Below are positions 1-5,424 of a stretch of DNA of 14,716 nt, in pieces. The DNA comes from Candidatus Saccharibacteria bacterium UBA1932 (lineage in GTDB: Bacteria; Patescibacteriota; Saccharimonadia; Saccharimonadales; Saccharimonadaceae). The translations under genes were made by a program, and so were the position numbers. The stretch lies in the NCBI GenBank assembly GCA_002337095.1, contig DDFI01000005.1:49690-64405 (forward strand). Direction: 5' to 3'. How positions within the stretch are numbered: position 1 is the first letter of the stretch; each line of letters starts with the position of its first letter. The notes below the pieces were generated by a model. That model worked only from the letters and a program-made list of their open reading frames with translations. It ran no database searches and was not told the origin of the DNA.

Positions 1-2
1 TC

Positions 3-56
3 GGCTGGGGTGTTGGCAAGCTCTTTACCCTGACCAGCGCACATCCGGAAGCTTAG
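3..56 (+). CDS. Possible C-terminal end of an upstream gene (5' partial)
   Basis: Reading frame 3 is open from the window edge and gives a short natural-looking tail, GWGVGKLFTLTSAHPEA, followed by TAG at 54-56. A hairpin follows 24 bases later, as expected after a gene end. Seventeen codons are too few to identify a family, and the other two forward frames also run without an early stop for part of this stretch, so this is only a plausible reading. Confidence 0.3.
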   Translation, partial: GWGVGKLFTLTSAHPEA

Positions 57-80
57 TCGTTACTAGCTGCTAGCTTATGA

Positions 81-110
81 TTCGCCCGTCTCGCACCAGA
101 GGCGGGCGAA
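81..110 (+). terminator. Terminator-like hairpin after the upstream gene
   Basis: TTCGCCCGTCTC (81-92) pairs with GAGGCGGGCGAA (99-110) over 12 positions with a single G-T wobble, leaving a 6-base loop. The stem is GC-rich and lies just after the likely stop at 54-56. No T tract follows on either strand, so it may work as a 3'-end stabiliser or a non-canonical terminator. Confidence 0.5.
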
Positions 111-163
111 GTAATAGGTGAAGTAGTGTGGGGCGCTATGTCCACGAAGGGATGTTGGAGGGT

Positions 164-209
164 TGTGGGTACGCTAGCGACCTGAGACGTTTACTCACTT
201 ATACCCACA
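164..209 (+). other. Long-loop inverted repeat in the intergenic region
   Basis: TGTGGGTA (164-171) is the exact complement of TACCCACA (202-209), with a 30-base loop that includes the palindrome CGCTAGCG (172-179). It lies just before the candidate promoter of the PadR gene. I do not recognise it as a known RNA; it could be a structured leader, an operator, or chance. The rest of 57-218 shows no gene that I can support. Confidence 0.25.
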
Positions 210-218
210 CAAGAAAGC

Positions 219-267
219 TTGACTTTTTGTAGTACCTTGTATAACATAGAACTATACAAACTATAAT
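219..267 (+). promoter_or_regulatory. Promoter region of the padR-pspC operon
   Basis: Two overlapping sigma70-like arrangements are visible. One is TTGACT (219-224) with a 17-base spacer to TAACAT (242-247). The other is a perfect TATAAT (262-267) with TTGTAT (237-242) at a long 19-base spacing. Both precede the PadR start at 303 and both overlap the inverted repeat at 237-259. Confidence 0.55.
237..259. promoter_or_regulatory. Probable PadR operator (inverted repeat)
   Basis: TTGTATA (237-243) and TATACAA (253-259) form a perfect 7-base inverted repeat separated by 9 bases. It covers the -10 of the first candidate promoter and the spacer of the second. PadR proteins typically bind dyads of this size in their own promoters, so autoregulation is inferred from position and symmetry; binding itself is not shown. 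Confidence 0.5.
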
Positions 268-302
268 ACCTACAGGGTCAAAAGGAATGTGATATCACAG
301 GT

Positions 303-635
303 ATGCATGATCCATCAATCTACGCGGACAATCTGGCGACGCAGTTACGCAAGGGCTTTCTCGCCTACTGCGTGCTGCGGGTTTGCGCTGATCGGCCGCA
401 CTATACCAGTGATATTATCAAGCGGCTGCTGGCGGCAGATATGGTGGTGGTCGAGGGCACAATCTATCCCTTGCTGAGTCGCCTCCAAAAAGACGGCTTG
501 CTGCAGCACGAATGGCAAGAGAGCGAGCAGGGGCCGCCGCGCAAATATTATCGGCTGACCGACTATGGCGCCGAGGTGATGGCGTCGCTCGAGGGCAGTA
601 TCGCGCAGCTCACTCATACGCTCAAACAACTATAA
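303..635 (+). CDS. PadR family transcriptional regulator
   Basis: This 110-residue protein is a winged-helix DNA-binding repressor of the PadR family, acting in the cytoplasm. The family signature is clear: a helix ending in TSDIIKRLL, the recognition helix region VVEGTIYPLLSRLQKDGLL (about residues 49-67), and the wing EWQESEQGPPRKYYRLTDYG (about 70-89). The length matches small PadR proteins that lack a long C-terminal dimerisation helix. The start at 303 is the only reasonable one in frame; the AAAAGGA at 280-286 is rather far (16 bases) upstream, so translation may be weak. It is followed after 10 bases by a PspC-domain membrane protein, the usual PadR plus membrane-stress-protein pairing, and it probably controls that operon through the dyad at 237-259. 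The inducing signal is unknown. Confidence 0.92.
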   Translation: MHDPSIYADNLATQLRKGFLAYCVLRVCADRPHYTSDIIKRLLAADMVVVEGTIYPLLSRLQKDGLLQHEWQESEQGPPRKYYRLTDYGAEVMASLEGSIAQLTHTLKQL

Positions 636-645
636 AGGAACTACT

Positions 646-2232
646 ATGAAAGAAATTACCCGAGTACATCTGGCGACTATCCCCTACCATATGGAAATAG
701 TCGCCAAAACAGAACTAGAGAATTATTTGACGGCGATACAGCGTTCGCTTGGCGCCGACGAAGACGCCATGCGCGAGATCGAAGCGCGCATCGTGGAGTT
801 ATTCACCGAGCGTGGTATCAAAAAAACCAAAGCGGTGACACTTGAAGATGTCGAGGCAGTCAAATCGCAGCTGGGCGCGCCGCTTGAATTTGCCGATGGC
901 GATATGGCGATTGGGCCGACTACTGAAGAATCATCGCAGGCAGCCGAGCGGCGGGTAATGCGCGATCCAAGTAGCGCGATGTTGGGCGGTGTGTGCGCCG
1001 GCCTGGCGGCGTATTGGCATACCGATGTGGTGTGGGTGCGGCTAGGAATGCTGCTGCTGACGGTGATGAGCTATGGGGTAGCGATTCCGCTCTACATTGT
1101 CGCTTGGATTGCCATGCCTCCGGCGCGAACCGCTGCCGAGCGCTTGCAAATGGCGGGCAAGCCAGTCACACTTGCCGCGCTAAAAGAGGCGAGTGCGCTG
1201 CCTGATGCGACGGCAAATCGGCGCGTGTTGCTACAGTTGTTGCGTGTTGTCACGGTCGTGGCGCTGGTGGGTGTGGCGCTGGCGGCAACTGTGGCGCTTG
1301 GGCTTGCGACCCTGCGGACGCATGAGGGCATTTTTGCTTCGAGTCAATGGCAGGTGATCGCTTCGGCGGTAATGATGGGGCTTGCTGGTGTGACATTTGT
1401 GCTGTTTTGCCTCGGCCTGGCCTATATGCTCGCTACCGAGCGCTATACGCGTCGGCTACTTGCCGCGCTGGGCAGTATGGTGCTGGTGGGGCTGGGGTTG
1501 TTTGGTGTTGGAACATCGGGCCTAATTGCCTATGGAAACGAGATGTATCATAGCAGCCAGCGGCAGTTTGACCAGTCGGCGAAGGCTATTTCGAGCCAGC
1601 ACCCAGATTGGGTCGGTATCAAAAAACTCGTGGTACAAACTGATGATCTAGACGTGCAGTACCATGCCGAGAGCGGTGCGCCACATGCCCGACTCGAGTA
1701 CCATACGCTTAATTATCCATCGGGGGTAGCGTACGCGGCGACACGTAGCGGCGATGTGGTAACGGTGAGCGCGGCCCTGGCGGCGCCCACATGCTCGACG
1801 CGTGTGGCGATAGGCTGCAATTCCCGTCCGGTGCTACATCTGTATGGGCCGGCACTCGAAGAGATAGATTCGGCGGGCAATCTACGGTACCAATCGTCGC
1901 AGCAAGAAGCGCTGAGCTTGACGGCGAGTCGTGGCAGGATGGAATTTGCACCGGGCACGGCGATTGCGACAGTGACGATGAATGTCTCGGGCATGGCGAT
2001 GGTTGACGGGGCAAGTGCGACGATCGCGAATATCAAAGGTACGATCAAGACGCTCGGCTCTGCCAACTTTGGCATTGTGCATGCGGCTGATATCGAGGTA
2101 AATGCGGCCTGTCCTGCATCGAGCGAGGCGCCTACCTATGCGTTTGCCCGCGCCACGAGCCTGAAGGTGAACGGTGTAGCCTACGCCATCAGTACGAATT
2201 TGCCGTGCGTGACACTCGAAATAGGTGCCTAG
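646..2232 (+). CDS. PspC domain membrane protein with N-terminal helical and C-terminal beta-rich domains
   Basis: A 528-residue membrane protein. Residues 1-90 form an acidic helical module (KTELENYLTAIQRSLG, then REIEARIVELFTERG and VTLEDVEAVKSQLG) like the N-terminal region of many PspC proteins. The PspC domain spans about 103-160 (RDPSSAMLGGVCAGLAAYW, then IPLYIVAWIAMPPA). Three further hydrophobic segments follow, at about 198-222, 236-262 and 270-296. The last 230 residues are Thr/Ser/Val-rich and repetitive, probably an extracytoplasmic beta structure resembling the GIN/DUF2807-type head domain (low certainty). PspC-like proteins sense or respond to envelope stress. The start has a good AAAGGA at 634-639. 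The gene lies 10 bases after the PadR gene, so the pair is probably one operon under PadR control. Confidence 0.85.
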   Translation: MKEITRVHLATIPYHMEIVAKTELENYLTAIQRSLGADEDAMREIEARIVELFTERGIKKTKAVTLEDVEAVKSQLGAPLEFADGDMAIGPTTEESSQAAERRVMRDPSSAMLGGVCAGLAAYWHTDVVWVRLGMLLLTVMSYGVAIPLYIVAWIAMPPARTAAERLQMAGKPVTLAALKEASALPDATANRRVLLQLLRVVTVVALVGVALAATVALGLATLRTHEGIFASSQWQVIASAVMMGLAGVTFVLFCLGLAYMLATERYTRRLLAALGSMVLVGLGLFGVGTSGLIAYGNEMYHSSQRQFDQSAKAISSQHPDWVGIKKLVVQTDDLDVQYHAESGAPHARLEYHTLNYPSGVAYAATRSGDVVTVSAALAAPTCSTRVAIGCNSRPVLHLYGPALEEIDSAGNLRYQSSQQEALSLTASRGRMEFAPGTAIATVTMNVSGMAMVDGASATIANIKGTIKTLGSANFGIVHAADIEVNAACPASSEAPTYAFARATSLKVNGVAYAISTNLPCVTLEIGA

Positions 2233-2262
2233 CAGCGCGCCGAATCCTCCTGTATTTTGCCA

Positions 2263-2271
2263 TGTTATAAT
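2263..2271 (+). promoter_or_regulatory. Extended -10 promoter for the small membrane protein
   Basis: TGTTATAAT is a perfect extended -10 (TG at 2263-2264, TATAAT at 2266-2271). No good -35 is visible, as is common for extended -10 promoters. Transcription would start near 2278, giving a leader of about 24 bases that contains the strong AAAAGGAG at 2291-2298. Confidence 0.6.
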
Positions 2272-2302
2272 CAGGAATATACCATGTAACAAAAGGAGCC
2301 AT

Positions 2303-2464
2303 ATGCCCGCCGCCAATACACCGGTGAAGGAAGTCAACGAACGCAGTGAATACCTAAGGCTGGGGGGAATATTTGCAGCCGTGATGCTCGCACTATTTGT
2401 GATCGGTGGATTTGTCACCTATCCGACGCAGGCGCATCGTGATGTTTCTACTAAGTCTGCATAA
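2303..2464 (+). CDS. Small single-span membrane protein, unknown function
   Basis: A 53-residue protein beginning MPAANTPVKEVNERSEYLRL, with one clear membrane segment at about residues 20-40 (LGGIFAAVMLALFVIGGFVTY) and a short polar tail. A strong AAAAGGAG (2291-2298) sits 4 bases before the ATG at 2303, and an extended -10 lies further upstream, so expression looks well supported despite the small size. I recognise no family. It sits between the PspC operon and another small membrane protein and could be part of the same envelope function, but nothing in the sequence shows that. Confidence 0.65.
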   Translation: MPAANTPVKEVNERSEYLRLGGIFAAVMLALFVIGGFVTYPTQAHRDVSTKSA

Positions 2465-2497
2465 ATAGTAACCGATGGGATTGCAAAGGGTTCGGAC

Positions 2498-2911
2498 ATG
2501 GGTGCAATTGTGAATTCTGACAAATTTAAGTCGACTACTCAGAGCAATGAATATCGTTATTCTAGTGATGCCTCGACGGCGTTTACCCTGCTGCAATGGG
2601 CGGTAACGGTGGGGATAGTGGCATATATCTATGTATATCTGCGACGCCATGAGGTGGGCGAGAATTATGTCAAGTCTGCCGCGTTGCTTGGGGCGGCGGT
2701 AGGGATGGTCGTGAGTGTCGTTTCTGCTCTGATTGGCAAATACGTCGGCTATCCAGATGTAAATGCCTCACCATTTGTGGGCATGCAGATAGTGGTGATT
2801 GCATTCGCCGCCGTTGTGGCATTTTTCATAAGCTGGCTCATCAGCTATATCACAGCTCGCATCGCAAAGTGGTGGATGGATCGCAAGCTGCCCGAGTCGC
2901 AGCGAGACTAA
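2498..2911 (+). CDS. Three-span membrane protein, unknown function
   Basis: A 137-residue protein with a polar N-terminus (residues 1-27), then three hydrophobic segments at about 28-47 (AFTLLQWAVTVGIVAYIYVY), 59-80 and 93-117, ending in a basic tail (KWWMDRKLPESQRD) that should face the cytoplasm. AAAGGG at 2485-2490 sits 7 bases before the ATG. The start is 33 bases after the preceding small gene with no separate promoter visible, so the two are likely co-transcribed. The 5' end is AT-richer than nearby genes. I do not recognise the family. Transcription probably stops at the hairpin at 2926-2966. Confidence 0.7.
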   Translation: MGAIVNSDKFKSTTQSNEYRYSSDASTAFTLLQWAVTVGIVAYIYVYLRRHEVGENYVKSAALLGAAVGMVVSVVSALIGKYVGYPDVNASPFVGMQIVVIAFAAVVAFFISWLISYITARIAKWWMDRKLPESQRD

Positions 2912-2925
2912 GCTGGCAAGGACAG

Positions 2926-2966
2926 CCAAGATAAAACGGCCACATAGAGTGACCGTTTTGTCTTGG
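2926..2966. terminator. Bidirectional terminator hairpin overlapping the tRNA 3' end
   Basis: CCAAGATAAAACGG (2926-2939) pairs with CCGTTTTGTCTTGG (2953-2966), 14 positions with one G-T wobble. The stem extends three more positions inward (C-A mismatch, C-G, A-T) to a 7-base loop. The arms contain AAAA and TTTT runs on either side of the GC core, so it can serve both the membrane-protein gene on the plus strand and the tRNA on the minus strand. The right arm includes the bases encoding the tRNA CCA end. Confidence 0.7.
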
Positions 2967-3040
2967 TAGCACCGACAGGGAATGATCCTGTGACCTCAGG
3001 CTTATGAGTCCTGCGCTCTAACCAGCTGAGCTACGGTGCC
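2964..3040 (-). tRNA. tRNA with CAT anticodon, probably elongator tRNA-Met
   Basis: Read on the minus strand this is a complete 77-base tRNA with CCA encoded. The acceptor GGCACCG pairs with CGGTGCT (G1-U72 wobble), the D stem is GCTC/GAGC with loop AGCTGGTTA, the anticodon loop is CTCATAA, the variable loop is AGGTC, and the T stem is ACAGG/CCTGT. It lacks the GGG/CCC anticodon stem and A11-U24 of initiators. A73, G2-C71 and C3-G70 fit elongator Met, but tRNA-Ile2, whose C34 TilS converts to lysidine, has the same CAT and cannot be excluded; tilS lies 2.4 kb away. Two oddities are an A31-G39 mismatch at the base of the anticodon loop and a T loop reading ATCATTC instead of TTCRAnY. Confidence 0.93.
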
Positions 3041-3059
3041 GTGATGATTGACTTCAAAC

Positions 3060-3068
3060 AGTATAGCA
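3060..3068 (-). promoter_or_regulatory. Extended -10 promoter of the tRNA gene
   Basis: On the minus strand the sequence reads TGCTATACT, an extended -10 (TATACT at 3065-3060). The start would fall near 3053, about 13 bases before the tRNA 5' end. The -35 region is a T-rich run without a clear TTGACA. Confidence 0.5.
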
Positions 3069-3110
3069 GAGGTGGGCAAAAAAATAAATGCCTTGTGGCG
3101 CGTGGCAGGA

Positions 3111-3128
3111 TGCTATACTAGTAGTATA
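3111..3128 (+). promoter_or_regulatory. Promoter and palindrome upstream of the DinB operon
   Basis: TGCTATACT (3111-3119) is an extended -10 facing the DinB operon and nearly mirrors the tRNA promoter on the other strand. The -10 is one arm of a perfect dyad, TATACT-AGT-AGTATA (3114-3128), which could be an operator for a repressor acting on this operon. The leader to the first gene is about 155 bases long and otherwise shows no gene. Confidence 0.45.
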
Positions 3129-3240
3129 ACTCCACGCGATACTCACTGGCCCCTTCGGTGGTTAAGCGTCCCTCGCTGATCGGATCATCCATTGTCTACG
3201 GCAAATGCTAGAAACGGGCAGGCGACGGGCAATACAGTTC

Positions 3241-3250
3241 AACGATCGTT
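3241..3250. promoter_or_regulatory. Palindrome AACGATCGTT in the DinB operon leader
   Basis: This perfect 10-base palindrome lies 32 bases before the start at 3282. Its core resembles a Gram-positive LexA box (GAAC-N4-GTTC) with the outer base of each arm changed (CAACGATCGTTT). It sits well downstream of the visible -10, so an SOS role is possible but weak. Confidence 0.25.
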
Positions 3251-3281
3251 TCTCTCGCAAATTGATAGAGGAGAAATTGAT

Positions 3282-3545
3282 ATGGAAAGTGAACTTTTTT
3301 TGAACGAGCGAGTCGAGGTGGTGGCGAGGTTTGGCGCTGGTCGTCACCCCTGTCAGCCGGTGAAATTTAGGCGGGCAAGTGGCCGCGAAGTGGTGGTGAG
3401 CGAAATCGGGCTGGTGCACCCGATTGTGCGCGGCCGGCGGCTGGTGCATGCCTTTGACGTGACGGACGGGCAGGCAGATTACCGGCTAGAATTCGACGCC
3501 GAGCGGCTGACATGGCGGCTGGTGATGGAGGGTGATCGAATGTGA
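3282..3545 (+). CDS. Small protein preceding and overlapping the Y-family polymerase gene
   Basis: An 87-residue soluble protein beginning MESELFLNERVEVVARFGAG. I chose the ATG at 3282 because AGAGGAG (3267-3273) sits 8 bases upstream; a TTG at 3192 would extend it by 30 residues but has no such site. The second half alternates beta-like stretches (REVVVSEIGLVHPIV, HAFDVTDGQADYRLEFD, RLTWRLVMEGD), and Arg and Trp positions recall the small DUF6504-type proteins that accompany ImuB-like polymerases in other phyla. That resemblance is a personal impression and should be tested. The stop overlaps the polymerase start (ATGTGA region at 3540-3545), so the two are translationally coupled and a role alongside the polymerase in translesion synthesis is a fair inference. 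Confidence 0.75.
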   Translation: MESELFLNERVEVVARFGAGRHPCQPVKFRRASGREVVVSEIGLVHPIVRGRRLVHAFDVTDGQADYRLEFDAERLTWRLVMEGDRM

Positions 3546-4855
3546 AACGACCATCATTAGCCCTGTCATACGCGTCGCCTGCCTCGCTCGCCGTCACTCG
3601 CTTGGCGTATAATGACGCATGGCCGCTGGTCATGCATGTCGACCTCAATAGCTGCTTTGCGACGGTGGAGCAACAGGCGCGGCCATTGCTGCGCGGCCGG
3701 CCGGTGGGGATCGCTAATCGCCGCACCGATCAGACCGGCCTGGTGACGGTGAGCTACGAAGCCAAGGCCCGCGGCGTGCGGCTTGGCATGAAGGTCCGCG
3801 AGGCGCGGGCGCTGTGCCCCGATCTGGTGGTGCTCGAGAGCGACCCCACCAAATACCGCTACATCTATCACCGCATGATGGCAATCATGAGCGAGTATAG
3901 CCCAACATTTGCCATGAAAAGTATCGACGAAGGGGTGATTGATTTTGCCGATTCACCCCTGTTTGCTCAGGGTCGGAACCTGAGCAAACAAGAGGTGGAG
4001 ATAGAGATGGTGCGGTTGGGGCACGAAATTAAGCGGCGGCTGCGCGAAGAGATCGGCTGTTGGATGCGCTGCAATGTCGGCATCGCACCAAACCGTTTCC
4101 TGGCAAAAACCGCCGCGGGGCTGCACAAGCCCGACGGCCTGGATGTCATCACCTGCGATAATTTGCGCCAGGTGTTGGGCGGCTTGGAGCTTCAGGACCT
4201 GACTGGTATCGCGCGGCGCAATGAGCATCGGCTGAATGCGGTCGGCATATATACACCGCTCGAGATGCTCGATGCCAGCCCCGCGGCGCTACATGTGGCG
4301 TTTCGGAGTATTAATGGCGAGCGCTGGCATCAGCGCTTGCGGGGGTGGGAAGTTGACGATGTGGTCTATGATCTGAAAACCATCGGGCGGCAATATGTGC
4401 TAGAAACGCGGCAGTTAGACCGCCGCCAACTGCTACAGCGGCTGCATCATTTGTGCGAGTCGGTGGGTGCCAAGCTGCGCGGCCAGGGCAAATCTGCCAG
4501 GGGAGTGGCGGTGTATGCGCGGGTGTACGGCGCGCCTCGTTGGAAATCGCACCTGTTGGCTCCCCTGCCCTTTTATTCGGACGAGGCGATTTGGCAGGTG
4601 GCGGCGCGACTGTTCTTGGGTGCACCGAGTACGGGCATTCGTGAGATCGGCGTGCATTGCTATCACCTGCATGACGGTGTGGCAGATCAAATGAGCCTAT
4701 TTGGCGACGAGCTGGCGCGCGAGCAGGCCAGGGTAAGTGCCGTTGACGAGATCAACCAGCGCTACGGCGATCGGACGATTCATTCGGCAGATACGCTTGG
4801 CACTGGCATGTATATCAAGCAAAAAATCCCCTTTGGTAGTACCCGATATTTTTGA
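3542..4855 (+). CDS. dinB: Y-family DNA polymerase, DinB (Pol IV)-like
   Basis: A 437-residue translesion polymerase. The palm begins HVDLNSCFATVE (32-43), giving metal ligand D34 and steric gate F39; the second catalytic pair is in SIDEG (D129, E130). The finger SYEAKARGVRLGMKVREA (71-88), the VGIAPNRFLAKTAAGLHKPDGL segment and the HhH thumb region (DLTGIARRNEHRLNAVGI) follow, then the little-finger domain. QMSLF (about 383-387) is a beta-clamp binding motif. The start is GTG at 3542, with GGAGGG 9 bases upstream, overlapping the preceding stop. This leaves about 30 residues before the normal HVDL start; they contain a segment shared with lepA. A second extra segment (138-152) is a DNA palindrome. 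Some relatives are annotated UmuC/DNA polymerase V subunit; both belong to the Y family. Confidence 0.93.
   Translation: MKRPSLALSYASPASLAVTRLAYNDAWPLVMHVDLNSCFATVEQQARPLLRGRPVGIANRRTDQTGLVTVSYEAKARGVRLGMKVREARALCPDLVVLESDPTKYRYIYHRMMAIMSEYSPTFAMKSIDEGVIDFADSPLFAQGRNLSKQEVEIEMVRLGHEIKRRLREEIGCWMRCNVGIAPNRFLAKTAAGLHKPDGLDVITCDNLRQVLGGLELQDLTGIARRNEHRLNAVGIYTPLEMLDASPAALHVAFRSINGERWHQRLRGWEVDDVVYDLKTIGRQYVLETRQLDRRQLLQRLHHLCESVGAKLRGQGKSARGVAVYARVYGAPRWKSHLLAPLPFYSDEAIWQVAARLFLGAPSTGIREIGVHCYHLHDGVADQMSLFGDELAREQARVSAVDEINQRYGDRTIHSADTLGTGMYIKQKIPFGSTRYF
3565..3616 (+). repeat. Palindrome-flanked segment in the DinB N-terminus, shared with lepA
   Basis: GTCATACGC (3565-3573) pairs with GCGTAT-aat-GAC (3605-3616, 3-base bulge), bracketing a segment whose bases 3579-3603 match 22 of 25 bases in lepA at 10188-10212. 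Both copies are read in the same codon phase and encode LAVTRL. The segment lies before the conserved start of the polymerase domain, where an insertion would be tolerated. Confidence 0.55.
3954..3997 (+). repeat. Perfect 12-bp palindromic hairpin inside the DinB gene
   Basis: TGTTTGCTCAGG (3960-3971) and CCTGAGCAAACA (3979-3990) are exact complements around a 7-base loop. CACC (3954-3957) and GGTG (3994-3997) extend the stem beyond a small internal loop. It encodes residues 138-152, just after the catalytic DEG motif, where this protein appears about ten residues longer than typical DinB. It shares TTCACCCCT and CTCAGGGT with the second palindromic insert in lepA. Confidence 0.65.
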
Positions 4856-4889
4856 CCCCCTATGACGCACTTGGGCCTAAGAAACGGAA

Positions 4890-4923
4890 CGAGCCCGCCC
4901 CCGAGCGCCGGGAGCGAGGCTCG
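4890..4923. repeat. GC-rich hairpin between convergent genes, with a possible repeat copy
   Basis: CGAGCC (4890-4895) pairs with GGCTCG (4918-4923), with a further GG/CC pair outside an AA/AA mismatch. It lies between the DinB stop at 4855 and the end of the minus-strand gene at 4954, where a shared 3' signal would be expected; there is no T tract. On the minus strand, 4920-4902 resembles the segment shared by dinB and lepA (GCCTCGCTC followed by CCGGCGCTCG), a possible third, degraded copy. The surrounding 4856-4953 shows no convincing gene. Confidence 0.4.
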
Positions 4924-4953
4924 AACCGGGTCGGGTGGCGGACTGAAAGTACC

Positions 4954-5343
4954 CTATGAGGCGGAAACAGGGGCGGCCGTATTTTCCCACGTGCGCATCC
5001 AGCGACACCAGATGTGCCAAAGATCTGCTCGGACCTCGATGAACCTTTCGGCCGATAGATCGGTGCGCAGACGATCGATTATCTCTGGTGCGCTCTCGTG
5101 GAATCGACGCTCACACATCTGGTAGGTGCGCAGCCACGGGTTCGGATCGTTTTCGATGTCGAGACCACTGAGCTCGTATACGACATTGATGACAAGGTTG
5201 ACATCCTCGCATTCCTCACGAGAGTTGGGATAATCGTCGCGCCACTCCTGCGAGTAGCGCGTCAACGCCTCCCAAAATTCCAGCATGGCATCCTGGGTGG
5301 AAGGCCATGCCTCAGGGATGTACTTCGGGTCGGGCTGGTACAT
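4954..5343 (-). CDS. Hypothetical protein, acidic and tryptophan-rich
   Basis: A 129-residue soluble protein starting MYQPDPKYIPEAWPSTQDAM. It is acidic and rich in Trp/Tyr/Glu with likely helices (AMLEFWEALTRYSQEW, VNLVINVVYELSG, IIDRLRTDLSAERFIEVRADLWHIW) and no membrane segment or signal peptide. GGAG sits 7 bases before the ATG, and a TTGATT-16-CATAAT promoter lies upstream on the same strand. The composition looks like a real protein, unlike the overlapping plus-strand frame at 4862-5125. I recognise no family; a small helical protein is all that can be said. It is divergent from tilS and convergent with the DinB gene, so it is its own transcription unit. Confidence 0.7.
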   Translation of the reverse strand: MYQPDPKYIPEAWPSTQDAMLEFWEALTRYSQEWRDDYPNSREECEDVNLVINVVYELSGLDIENDPNPWLRTYQMCERRFHESAPEIIDRLRTDLSAERFIEVRADLWHIWCRWMRTWENTAAPVSAS

Positions 5344-5381
5344 CGTGCTACTCCATCTGTCGGGGTAAAGGTACGAAGTAT

Positions 5382-5409
5382 ATTATGCTGATTTATACAG
5401 AAAAATCAA
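5382..5409 (-). promoter_or_regulatory. Promoter of the minus-strand hypothetical gene
   Basis: On the minus strand TTGATT (5409-5404) is separated by 16 bases from CATAAT (5387-5382). The start would fall near 5375, about 32 bases before the ATG at 5343. This promoter abuts the tilS promoter on the other strand (-10 at 5411-5416), so the two transcription units share about 80 bases. Confidence 0.5.
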
Positions 5410-5410
5410 G

Positions 5411-5416
5411 TATACT
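5411..5416 (+). promoter_or_regulatory. -10 box of a probably leaderless tilS transcript
   Basis: TATACT lies 8 bases before the ATG at 5425 (5 before a GTG at 5422). A normal start-site distance puts the mRNA 5' end at or within a few bases of the start codon, leaving no room for a ribosome binding site. The -35 region is weak. Confidence 0.55.
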
Positions 5417-5424
5417 AGAGAGTG

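Noticed and set aside
3608..3613. TATAAT inside the dinB 5' end as an internal promoter for a start at 3632
   Set aside because: No -35 is visible, and the GTG at 3542 has a good binding site and overlaps the upstream stop; the hexamer is part of the inverted repeat bordering the insert.
4905..4935. Possible tRNA T-arm remnant (GGTTCGAGCC on the minus strand)
   Set aside because: The flanking bases do not form a T stem and no anticodon arm or acceptor stem can be found.
4862..5125. 87-codon plus-strand frame after dinB
   Set aside because: It has a Gly/Ser/Pro-rich and Arg-rich composition, no ribosome binding site, and overlaps the better supported minus-strand gene.
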